A DNA stretch of 64,000 bases from Monosporascus cannonballus (taxonomy: Eukaryota; Ascomycota; Sordariomycetes; Xylariales): assembly GCA_004154925.1 (NCBI GenBank), contig QJNS01000226.1:62001-126000 (forward strand), written 5' to 3'. The translations under genes and the position numbers were made by a program. The notes below the pieces were generated by a model. It saw nothing but the letters and a program-made list of their open reading frames with translations. It searched no databases and had not been told where the DNA came from. The number at the start of each line of letters is the position of its first letter. Position 1 is the stretch's first letter. Positions 26,762-38,700 of the stretch are shown here, piece by piece.

Positions 26762-27304
26762 GCTTTTTCGATTAGAATATTTACTTACGTTACTAAAACT
26801 TATCGTCAAGATTCTTTTTCCATTGTCTGTCGTCAAAACGTGCTTTTTATCTTCGACGGATTTAATTTTAAAGTTATGCCGTACTCTCCATATTTCCTAA
26901 AAAGGTAAAAATACAAAATATTAAAAAGTATTTCTGAATACAAAGCTTGTATAAAACATAATTACCCTTATAAAAAAACAAATGTTTTATTATTCTTATT
27001 TTAAAACATATGCGCCGAAAATTAACAATTAAAACGTAAAAAAACGTTCGCAGAAAAACGATTTTTTATGTTCTAAAAACGCCATTAACCAAAAATAAAA
27101 AAAGCTATTACGCACTTGATTCGTCTTTATAACCCAAAAGCTTTTTTTTTTCGTTTCAAAGGCGTAAAAATAATACAGCATAAATTGCAATACCTAGAAA
27201 AACTGGAAAAGCAAAACGGCAAAAACAAACCTCCGTAAAAGTTTCCGTAACCACGCTAACCTTTCCTTCCGAATCGCTTGACTAGTCTCTTATTACTACT
27301 CTAG
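26762..27304 (+). pseudogene. Antisense open frame in the 3' internal region of copy H
   Basis: Frame of 180 codons on the + strand, opposite to the - strand gypsy copy that contains it, between the 3' LTR and the chromodomain. By my reading it has eight internal TAA codons and no TAG or TGA until the closing TAG at 27,302. Each TAA could be a RIP-altered CAA (Gln). The readable product is basic and aromatic-rich, for example RQDSFSIVCRQN and FIFDGFNFKVMPYSPYF near the start and KLQYLEKLEKQNG later. I do not recognise the family. It could still be chance openness in AT-rich DNA. Confidence 0.4.
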
Positions 27305-30300
27305 AAACCGTAAACCATAATACTATTATTTTCGGTATCCTTACCGTTACTGGTAAAGGTTCTTTAATAATCGTTGAGCATTTATAAGATTTTTTACTAG
27401 TTCCCAGATATTCTCGGAATCCGGATATCTTTTCCACTTAATCAGATGCTAAGTATATCCATTTTCTTTTCGTACATCCAGCATATTTTTTAACTTATAT
27501 AAACTTAAGTTTTCGGTTTGTACCTTATTTTATAGTATATATACATTTATAATATCTGTTATTAGCCTAAGAGTTATTCAAAATTAACTAAAGTTTAACT
27601 TTTAATCAAAATTTAAATTAATAATTATTTTTGAAAGATTCTAACATCCTATCAACCGATATATTTAAAATCGAAAATTTTGATAAGTTCTTTCATATAA
27701 ATACCTTTTATAAAAAAATAAATCATTTCCCCGTTTTCGAAAATTCATTTGTTTAGTCTTTTTTAATCGTAATATTTACTTATTTAATACGGTACAAATT
27801 TTAATTCTCGTTTTATTTCCTAAGATATCTTTTTAAATTATTTCGATGTAAATATTATTTGAGCACTAATAAATTTATTATACGTATTTTTATACATATT
27901 AGACATAAACCCAAACTCGCATTTATTAAAATCATTTTAGTTATCTTAAGCAATTAATTTTATAAATTAAATAACGGATAATATTTGCATCGAAATATTT
28001 TATTCGTAATTAATGAAATTTTACAAATATGATTGTAATATATAATTTGAACGGTTTTATTTATTTATTTACTTGAAATTTCGTACATTGAAAATTTTTT
28101 AATATAACCCGATTTAATTTTTAAATTTTTCTGAAAATTTATAATATAGTATTTATTCGCCATCAATATTCTTATAATAAGATAAAATATAAAAAGATTT
28201 CGTAAAATTATTAACAGTTAAGAAAAGATTATCTTAATATATTTTTATCGTTAAATGTTTAAATACATAAAATGTAATAATAAATTTAATAATAATTAAA
28301 GTCCACTATATCTTTAAAACTAGTAATATTTATAGATTTTTTAAGGTTTATATTAGCGATTATTAGCTTAGTTACTCAAAATTAAATTGTCGTTATATTT
28401 TTCAGATATTTTAATTTTTAAAATATAATAAATAAATTAAAATTACTTTAATGTTGTTAAATCTTTAAATATCCGTATAATAAATACTTATATTTTTATC
28501 GTCCCAGATTTATTTAATATTTTTTAAAACTCATAAGTTGTTTAAACTTTTATGTTTCTGGTATATTATCGCTATATATTCTGGTTTTTTAACACATATT
28601 ATATTATATTACAGGTAATATCGAAATTCAACATAAATGTGAACATTATTTTAGAATATATCCAACATTAGATAACTGATTTAACCTTTTTTCGAAATTT
28701 AATTATTTACTTTATGTATTTATTTTACTGTTTTTGAGTTTTCTTTATAAATAATAGAGAAATCAAAATTCGTTAGTCTTTTTAATATATCATAATAATT
28801 ATTTTTTAAACTGTTTTAAATGGATATAAAACGAGTAAATTATTAATAATCGCTATAAACTTCAATAAAAATATTATTTAAGAAAATATATAAATCCCTC
28901 AAAAATTATTATACTAATTTTATATTCTTTGTTCAAAATACGAGAATTCAATTCGCGAGTTTATAATTTTAATAAATGTAATAAAATATAATTTCCCCGA
29001 ATTATCCCGTTATCCGATTATTAAGTTTAATACATAATACGAAATATCGGGGTTTAACAAAACGTACTAAACCGTATATAATTAACATTAACTCGTTAAT
29101 AATTGCATTTTTAATCCCTTGAAATACTTGTTTCTTTTATAATATCTAAAGAAACCTTCGTTCTTTTTTGCTAAAATTAATTAAAAATGCAACAATATTA
29201 TTAAAATTTCGAATAAAATGTTTATAATAATTAACAAATTCAAAAAACCTTTATATTTTGTGGATTATAATTAATGATAATTACTTTATAAATAAAACAA
29301 TTTTCTTAAAATTTATTTTATTATATTCCGTGATCATAATATATTCTACATTTCGTTCTTGTTATGTGTAAAACTAATTTTGTTGACATTAATTAATAAT
29401 TTAACGCTTTATAAAACATTAAAAAGATTATACATATATGTTATATCTACCTTTCCCGTTTTCGAATAAATAAAAATGTTGATAAAATAAGAAATGATAA
29501 ATACATCGAAATATTTTAGTAATACATAATTTAAAACCTTTCCAAAAAATATTAATACGTTCTTAAATTTTATTAACAATACTAAATACTTAAATAACCC
29601 GTATTTCATTTTAAAAGTTAGTTTTATTTTTTAAATTTGTAATATAGTTACATTTATGTTTAAAATACAATAATAAATTTTAATAAATTGTATAAAAAAT
29701 CATATTTTTCATCTCGAAATTTAAAAATAATAATACTGAAGTTTTAACGGCTAAATTATTTATTTATCGCTAATACAGTATAATTCGTAATTTAATATAT
29801 TTTAAAATTCGAAAAATACAAAATACCTTACGGCTAATTTCGAAAATCGAATATTTCTTTTTAATCACCGGGTCGTTATATGACCTTTTAAAAATATACG
29901 TAATTTATTTTTATTAACGTTATAAATATTTCAAAACTTTAGAAATCATTTTTTAAAAAATTGTATCATAATTTTATTCGTTATATTTTAACAATTTCCC
30001 ACTTAACGTTTTTAAAATTGGTCCTTATATTTATAATATTTTAATATTGTCTTAATTAAGTTTTGAAAAACCTTTTCTAGTTCTTATTATAAATCGGTAT
30101 ATAATTATTTAAATTTTGTAATAATAATAATAATAATAAACATCATATTTTTTAAAAAATTTCATATATTATAGCTCTTTAAATTAAAAAATATTTATTA
30201 TAGTTTTATGTTTATATTTGTTGTTATTTCGTATCGAATACTCCAATTTTATTTTTAAAAAAAAGTTTTATTTATCGATAAAATATAAAATAAATTTTGC

Positions 30301-30790
30301 CTAGTTAATTTTTTATTACTCTAAACTTTATCTCTATATGTTTATATATTTCTTATAACTATATTGTAAGTCTTAACATAATAGTATCGAAATCAATTTT
30401 TTAACATTAAATATTTAAAAAACGACGAAAAAATTAATTTTAGTTTTATTTCTTATTATAAAATAAATTTAAATTTTTTGTATTTGTAATTATGTAAAAC
30501 TCTATCTTGTGTTTTTGTAAATGTTTAAATTTATGAATAACGTTTAATATAAATAATCTTCTATTAAAACTTTTTAAAGCTTAATATATCTTCATTCGTA
30601 TTTTAAGGTTATAAAAGTTATTAATAAGTTTTATCTTCATGTTTAAACCCTTTTTTATTAATTTCTTTTGGCTATTTTAAGTTTTATTAGTTTGCTACTT
30701 TTTTATAAATATTTATTTTTTAAAAAAAATTCGAATTTAAGAAATCGTACTTATATTTCCGTATATAACGTTTTAAGTTATTATATTTAT

Positions 30791-30854
30791 CGTTTTTATC
30801 GCCGTATAGGCCTGTGAATTAACGTTTTTATCGCCCTATAGGCCTGTGAATTAA
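30791..30854. repeat. Tandem duplication, 2 x 32 bp
   Basis: Units at 30,791-30,822 and 30,823-30,854 begin CGTTTTTATCGCC, differ at a single base (G/C at unit position 14) and end CTGTGAATTAA. A third partial start, CGTTTTTAT, follows. It lies within the gag side of copy H. Confidence 0.9.
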
Positions 30855-31257
30855 CGTTTTTATATTTTATTTTCTTATAACCTTTTATTAAATATTTAAT
30901 TCGTTCGTTTCTTACAAGGTTTTAAGTTAAATCGGGTTTTCTTTTATATTTCCTAAATAAGAAATATATTTTTGGCTTTAAAAGTTCTGCAAATTTCGCG
31001 GTTTACAATGTATATAATTTAAAAATAAAAATCTGTTATAATTATTTTATAGTATTTTTATATTATTTTAAATTTAAGTTTCACAGATTAATGATTATAT
31101 TAATTATGAAAACTTTAAAATGTTTTAACATATAGCCCCTTTCTGAATTTTATTATATTATTCGTTTAATAGTTTTGCTGTATAAAGTAATAATTTTGTA
31201 AATATCGATATTATGGTTTATTTTTTTTCCCGCTTAATTAAGAAAATTCATAATACG

Positions 31258-31392
31258 CAAGATTTAGTGGTTATAACGTGATTTCTGGAATAAGAGAAAC
31301 AGCGGAAACGCTGTCAATCAAAGAGATATACAGCATCTAAGAGTTTTGACGTCATCCAGTCTCTAGGACCTGCCATATCAAATCATTTTTTA
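31258..31392. other. Unmutated GC-richer island with a GAAA-loop hairpin
   Basis: About 135 bases of near-normal composition inside DNA that is otherwise close to pure A/T. At 31,299-31,314 a perfect 6-bp stem ACAGCG/CGCTGT closes on GAAA. The island keeps CpA sites, for example in TCAATCAAAGAG and GTCATCCAGTC. It matches none of the gypsy domains I could read and has no open frame of note. Confidence 0.5.
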
Positions 31393-32669
31393 TATATATA
31401 GAAAATACATTAATAAATGAAATTTTTCTTCGTTACGCATAAAATATTTTCGTCATCTATAATACACGGTATATATTTTACAGTATTAGTTTTAACTCTT
31501 AAAACAAATATATTCTGTCCAATTTTAATACTTTTGAATTATTTTTTTGAAACGTTTTATTAATTTTAAGTACATTTTAAATTAGCCTTTCATGTTTTCG
31601 TATTTTTTATGGAATTTCTTGTCGAAATAATCTTTATTCTGACCGCGCTCGAATCATGTTAGTATTTTAATTATTTTTATCCATTAATTTCATATTTGGG
31701 TTAATTCATAGTTTTGATTTTTAAAAAGAAAGTTAAATGTTTTATAGTTGTAAGTTTTTATATATTTTTCGGTAATACATTATTTTATTAAAATTACAAC
31801 ATTTAACTTCACGTTTCTGCTCATATTAAGTTATTTTAAGTTCGATAAGTTCTGGTATTATTTTATGCAATAAAAAATGCGTTTTATTTGTTTCTTTATT
31901 AGCTAATTAATATTTATACTTTAAAACATATTATTCTTTTCCATATAACGTGTGTATAGTTTATTATCGATTATAAGAATTTCTATAATATATTAATTTA
32001 AAGTTTTAAGTTTTAAAACATTTTAAATCTTTTAATTTTAATATTTTTTAAATTCTTTATAAGTTGTATTAAATATAATACTAATTTTGTCGTTAATTTA
32101 CCTTATTTTAATTATAATGCCTCGAAAAGGAATAACATATTTAAAAATAAGTTCTTTTTGTTCTATATACAAAATCTGTAATACTGCCGTCTATTTTTCG
32201 TACCAGCTTTCGAAATTAAGTTATATTTTTTTTTTAAAAAAAACATTATATAATCAAGAAAAGAAACCTAATTAATGTTTCTTTGATTGGTCTCAATATC
32301 TTTTAAATAATACCCTATTATCAGTTTAAACTAATTTAAAGTATTTTTCGTTTAAAACCCTGTTATAACAACAATTCTATTTCCGGGCCTACTTAAATCC
32401 TAAAAACGGAAATATATTTATATTTATATCCGAAAAACTCTAACTTTTTTATTCGCCGTAAAATTGAGGTTTTTGAGTTTTATACATTAATACATTAACA
32501 CGTATCAAAATAACCATTACTTGATTTATAAACCACAAAACTTATTTTTTGAACTTCTTAATCTTTAGCTTAAAACTATATATTAATAATACATAAATAT
32601 TAATGAATACGTTGAAGAAAAAGATATTATTTAAATGTTAATAACATTATTAAGTAAAATTTTATAACC

Positions 32670-33017
32670 TATAACGATTAATAGTTTAATTAATTATCAA
32701 ATCTAAGTTCTACGTATTTAGATTATTTAAAATGTCGCGAAAATATAAGTAATAAAATAAATTAATTACCTTTCCTAATATCAAAAGTACTCTAAATAAC
32801 GATTTATTTTTCCAAATTAAAAATGTTTAAAATATAAACATAAAAAAGGTGTATATTTACATCGATTTATTAATTTATTATTAATAAGTTAATAATCCGC
32901 ATTACTGATTCAATACTAATAAGTTGGTAATGCATTACATAATCCAATTTATGTAAGTTTTTTTAGTAACTTTTGTTAGGATCGTTCCGGAAGCCCGTAG
33001 TCCACCAGGTCGTAATA
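32670..33017 (-). repeat. 5' LTR of copy H
   Basis: The left edge is TATAACGATTAATAG (RIP form of TGTGACGGCTAAG) and the right edge is GGTCGTAATA. The outer 60 bases are less mutated than the inner part, as in the 5' LTR of copy F. Confidence 0.7.
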
Positions 33018-33023
33018 GTTATG

Positions 33024-34724
33024 TATTAAATCGGCGGAAAAATATAGGTTCAGTTAGTAAATATGTTAGTTGCTAATCATAAAAAGGTTTTTTACTATAA
33101 AAATTCAAACAATCGCAACAGAAAAGATTAGTATATCCAAGTTCTTCATCCGCACGTAATTTTGTAATATATATTTTTTTCCGCAAATATATTTATAATT
33201 CCGGATATTTTATTAACTATTATGTAAGTATTTTCGTTTTTGAAAATAAATAGAATGATAATAATTGTTTTTATAGTTCAATTTTTGTTAAAATTAAAAA
33301 AGCTATTATCGGTTTTTTTAGGATAAAAGTTTATTAATTTTTATAAAAATAAAAATAACGTATAATTAGATATATCTTTTAAAAAAGCGGACTTAAGCTA
33401 CGGTAACGTTTTATTGTAATTTGGAAAAAATTAATTAATTCTATAATGAATTAAAAAGGTTATTTCGTAAATTAAAAAATAAAGTTTTGTAATAAAATGC
33501 TAAATAACGAAATCGAATTTTATTTCGAAAATATTAATAATAAAAAGCATAAGAATATTTTAACTTTAAAATTTTTTAACAGCAATAAAGTTTAAAACAT
33601 TTTATTTTTCGTTAATAAATTTAATAACGTAAATTGTTTCTAAAAGTTTACGTTTTTTATTATTTGTAAAATAGTAACCCTTTTTGGATTACAATAACCG
33701 GACCCCTTTTTAATAAAGATATAAAAAATGTTTTCGCTTTTAATTGGAATTCGATTTTTGTTTAAAAAAATAAATCAAAATAAATTTTATTTTCCGGTAT
33801 ATATATGGTGTTATTTTAGTAAAGGACCGCGGTGATAATATTTTAGTATTTATATAAAATATATGTATTTATTTGATAACTTATTTATTTCGTTTAAACG
33901 GATTTTGTTAGTTAAAAAGTTGGAAGGAAATATTTACGTGTAATTTTAATTTATCTTCCTCGATTAATATAAATTTTAAAACTTAGTAACATAATAAACT
34001 TGTGTACAAGATATAAAACGTTTTTACTCTAATATAGGACGTAAGTAATAAATCAGTATTTAAATTAAGAATTTTTATATTTCGTAATAATTTTGAGTTC
34101 TGATTTTTAATTAAACCGAAAACCAAAAAAATGTTAGCAAAAAATAGACCGAATTAAGGTAAATAATAAAGCGAATATAAGTAACGAAAGTAAAATAAAT
34201 ACGAAATTTGAAAAATTAGAGTCTATAACAAAGAAATTGAACAATAAAAATAAAAGTCCAAGTAACAATACTAGATTATTTAAAAATAGATAATTTGTTA
34301 ATTTTCTATGTAGGAACGGCATAGGAAAAGGTAATTTACAATAATTAAAAAAATAAATAAGAAATATATTTGTGAAGAAATTTCGAATTAGTAATAAGCC
34401 GTTTTTAATGGAAAGAAATGATTTAAAAAGAAGAAAATTTTAGTATTATAAATATATTACCAAGTGTTAAAGCAAATGTTAATTAATTAATGGTTTTTTA
34501 AAAAAAGATTTAAAAGGTTAAATCTATTTATTTATATGTGGTCCTGGTCTTTTAGTTGAAGACATTATAAAACGTTATAAAACGTTGTATTTTAATAGAA
34601 AAAAAACGAGAAAAGTGTGTTTTTTATGACAGAAAAAACGTTACAGTTTATTTCGATATTTCGATAAGATTTTATAATATAAATCGGCATAAATTACTGA
34701 TTATTTAATATTTTTAAGTCTTAA
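33024..34724. other. AT-rich decayed sequence of unknown origin
   Basis: It lies between copy H and the integrase remnant of copy C. I could not read gypsy domains here. The right-hand part (34,370-34,700) is the second copy of the dispersed repeat at 5,150-5,560, so this may be another, unidentified transposon. Confidence 0.45.
34370..34700. repeat. Dispersed repeat of unknown family, copy 2
   Basis: Same orientation as the copy at 5,150-5,560 and more heavily mutated. Here it directly precedes gypsy integrase sequence; the other copy follows gypsy sequence. Confidence 0.55.
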
Positions 34725-35388
34725 ATAAAGTGAATAATAAAACGAATAAACTTGATACTGAAAATATATTTACCATATTATATTAATTACAAATGAAATA
34801 ATTAAGTTAAAAAATTGTCCGTTATATAGTTAACTTAAACTATTACTTATTATGAAACATTAATATGACTTTAATAAATGTTAATTGTGGTTTTATATTT
34901 AGCATTTATAAAAATGCGTTTAATAAACGTGTTAATATTAAATTAATGCTTATATTAAAACAAGTTATATAAGTTATATTAGAAAGTTAAACCAAAATTT
35001 AATTTTGTACGTAATACAATACCTATATATTATAATTAAAAAAGGTTAGAAATTAACGTTGAAAAAAAGGAGAATATTTACCTTACTACTAAAAATAGTT
35101 AATTAAAAAAACATATTAAAAATTCGATTGCACATATATTAGTCCGCACAAAATTAGTAAGAAAATTTCACAAAATAATTATAAATTAAAGCTTTTACCA
35201 AAAATTCAAATCCAAATTTTTTTAATAATTCTCTATTAAAATTAATAACGGATATTATCAAAATCCACTTACAACAAAAAGACATGAAAATAAAAACCAA
35301 AATAATATGCGAAATGAAAAACCCCGAATTTACCTAATACTTGATTAAGTGAAAAAAGTATCCGAACTTCAAAAATACTTAGGAATCT
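34725..35388 (+). mobile_element. Gypsy copy C, left part (integrase and half of chromodomain)
   Basis: Decayed integrase C-terminal half with a frame fragment near 35,120 matching the KKPSKKLDFKYVGPYKI region of the other copies. The first part of a chromodomain follows (35,270-35,388, including KKYPNFKNT-like sequence). It breaks off at AATCT (35,384-35,388), where copy B begins. The rest of the chromodomain resumes after 42,244. Confidence 0.8.
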
Positions 35389-35755
35389 TGTCATGGCCCA
35401 ACACGCTTGGCATGTCCAGAAACAGTTAAAACAAGTGGAGCACCAAAAGGAAGATCACGTGATAGATTATTGGGATCATTACGAGATTTACGAAAGTCAT
35501 GGATTATTGGGATTATTGCGAAATTATAATAATCCAGTAAAACTAGGCGTTAATAAATAAATATATATACGTTCGTTATTTTTATAATTTAGATAATTTT
35601 AATTTATAATAATAATTCGTTACCCAAAACGCTTTTAATATTACGAAACATAATACGTTATTATATTTATTATTTAAATTTTTACGATATTCCTACTAAT
35701 ATAAACCCGTACGATTTAAAATTTAATAATTAATTAAAAACTTTTAACCGTTATA
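35389..35755 (+). repeat. 5' LTR of copy B
   Basis: 367 bp, starting TGTCATGGCCCAACACGC and ending CCGTTATA (RIP form of CCGTCACA). Compared with the 3' LTR, most differences are C/T or G/A, with each LTR mutated at different sites. That shows the two LTRs were altered independently after insertion. Confidence 0.9.
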
Positions 35756-38700
35756 CGTTGCAAACTTTTATTTAATAATACCGTTAAATTTTAAATAATA
35801 TTACCGATATTATATTTATTAATAAGTAACCCGAATAATTTACTTATTAAGTCCTTAAAAACCTTAATATAAGAATGGAATCCGAGGAAGAAAAGGAGCA
35901 GCTTTGCCTTTTTTGAAAGGAAGTCCTTCGACGCCTGGATGCCATAAATAAATGCATCTTTTAGTTAAAATAAGATAAAAATAATTTTATTACGTTTTTT
36001 TAAATTGCCTATAAGAAGTTTAAGGAAAAGGGGAAAGTTTCCGAAATTGGAAAACCTTTTTGGTTAAGTTAAATTATTTACCTAAATTTTACCAAAGAAC
36101 TAAGAAAAGTCCTTAAATCCTTTAAATTAAAACCTTTTAACGGAATTTTAACCAAATTATAATTGTTTTTAATTTAATACCGAATATATTTTGGGTATTT
36201 TCTTATTCGACTTGTTATATTTATTATACGAATTAAGTTTACGGTTGGATAATTTACCGGCAGCGTAATTATTTAATTTAAATCTGCTATAAAAAAGTAT
36301 ATTATTTTGCCTTAAAAAAAACAAAACCCGAAAATAATACGAATTTATAATAATTACGAATAATTCGAATAAGTATTAATAAAAATATTCGGAATAATAA
36401 ATAAAAAAATAAAAGCCGAAATGCAGATTTAATAATTACGATAAAAAGGATTAACATTTAATTATGGTAATATATTTATTTAACTGGTATCCAAATTAAA
36501 TTAAAAATAAAAAGTATTAATAATTAAGTTTTTCGACGGCCTAAAAAAAAAATATAAAAAAAACTTTTTAAATTTAACCGGCTTAAGTATTTATTAGATT
36601 ATATTATTATAACAGTTAAGATTAATAATTAATAATATGCTTAATATATTAAAGGTATTAAAAGAAAACATAATAATAAATTTCGGCATATAATTAATAT
36701 TAACGTTTTTCGACGTAATAATATTTCCCATAATATTAAATTAGGCCTTATAGAACTGGGAATTACTTACAAAAAAAATTAAAGCCAAATTAAATATTAT
36801 AATTACGGAAAAAAGGGGTATAAGGCTTATAAATACTTTTCGCCCAAAAAATTACGACGAAATAATTAGAAACTTATGCCCGAAAAATAATTTAAAAAAA
36901 ATTAAAAAAAAAATAAATTTATTAACATAATTCGACCGAAATACATATTAGGCCCCCCATAATAGGAAATTTAATAAGAAATACGAAAAACCAGGAACCT
37001 GGCTTAATAAGTAATTAAGGAATAACGGAATATTTTTAAAGAATAATTGGAAAAATATTAGGGTTAAACAGAAAAAGTTTATCTTAAAATTTTTAATTAA
37101 TATAGCAAAATATATGTTATTTATTGTAAATAACGAAATTATCCTATTTACGAAAAATAAAAATAATATATTTATAGCAAGATTATATAAATATATTATA
37201 AAGGATTTAATTTTTTTAATAAAACGGAAAATAACAAAAATAATAAATAATAATACCGATATTTTCGATTTATAACCTTTAAGGATAATTTTCTTTAGCT
37301 AGTGGTAACGGAAAGCTGGTTTAAGGGAAAATAATACTTATAAAAAAACCCTTTTTGTTATTATAAATAATATGACCATTAAACGGAAAAGGAGTTAACC
37401 CAGCGTACTATTAAAAAGCATTACTAAAAACCTATTACGGATTTTTATTTTTAATTAATATTTATTATAAATCCTAATAAACGATAAACCTTAAAAGGAA
37501 AAATTTAATAATTTATACGGGACCTTTAATAAAAAAGTAATAAGGCTTAGTAAAAAACTATATATCATATTAAAAAATAATTTGCCCGATAAGGAAAAAA
37601 AATCTAATAAAATTAAGAATAATTAATATAATTCGAAAGAATAATATGCCGATAAAAACAATAAATATAGCAGTTCGACGCGTTATATAAAGAAATATAG
37701 ATAAAATTCGATAAATTTAAATAAAAATTAAAAGAAAAAAATTACTTATAAAAAAGCCGCAAGATAACGAAATTTTAAGAAATTAAAAAAAATTCCTAAA
37801 AAAAGTTTTAAATATAATAATAAAAGCCGTTAATAACTTTATTACCCTAAATATACAAATCGGAACATATTGGTATATTGCAATAATGGAATACGGAATT
37901 TTGGGCGGAAATTATATTATTTTAAACGTAATTAATAAACTTAAATTATTATAGAAATATAAGTTAAAACTTTATATAACGATAAATACCAAAAGTTAAG
38001 ATTTCGCTTACGATAACGGAAAAATTTTACGCGAAATTAATTATTTTGAAATTTTTATTTAAAAACGATACTAAATAATTAATTTTGATATTATTTTATT
38101 TAGGAATTACGATATAATCTTAGGAAAATTATAAATATATTAATATAAAACCTTAAGTAATAAAGGAATTAGCTAAATAAAATTTGTTTTATATCCTAGT
38201 AATAAACAGAATTCGGATAATATAAAATATTAATACTTAATCGAAAATAACGACAAATATAGGCATAAAAATATAACAAATACCTTATTACCTAAAAAAA
38301 TAAAATATAAGAAAGAAAATAAATATTAAAAAAAAATACGACGTATCGTTATTACCATTAAAACAAAATTAAAATAATTAAATAACGATTTAAAATAATA
38401 ACTTTAAAAATTAAAAAATCTAATTAATATATTATTATAATATTATAAATATAAGAAGTTTTTTAGAAAAAAGCTTAATACGAAATTATTAAAATATAAT
38501 AAATAAAATTATGAAATAATTTTTAAAAAAGGATTTTTAACGAAATTTTACCTTATTTATAACTTTAACGGAAATAAGTTATATGTTTTTAAAAAATACC
38601 TGGAAAATTAGTTATAAAAAGGATAGATTCGATTTTCGAAATTACCAATAAGGTACTTTATATTTTTTATACCCAAAAAAAACGGAAAATTACGCCTTAT

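Larger units (their letters stand above)
26326..33017 (-). mobile_element. Near-complete degenerate gypsy copy H, about 6.7 kb
   Basis: Bounded by a 3' LTR (26,326-26,709) and a 5' LTR (32,670-33,017). On the - strand a chromodomain lies at about 27,370-27,490, integrase at about 27,650-28,800, and RNase H and reverse transcriptase at about 29,000-30,400; gag is on the right. TTATG precedes the left edge (26,321-26,325) and also occurs at 33,019-33,023, one base after the right edge, so it is a probable target duplication with a 1-base discrepancy. The region between chromodomain and 3' LTR is GC-richer and holds the antisense frame listed separately. Confidence 0.75.
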
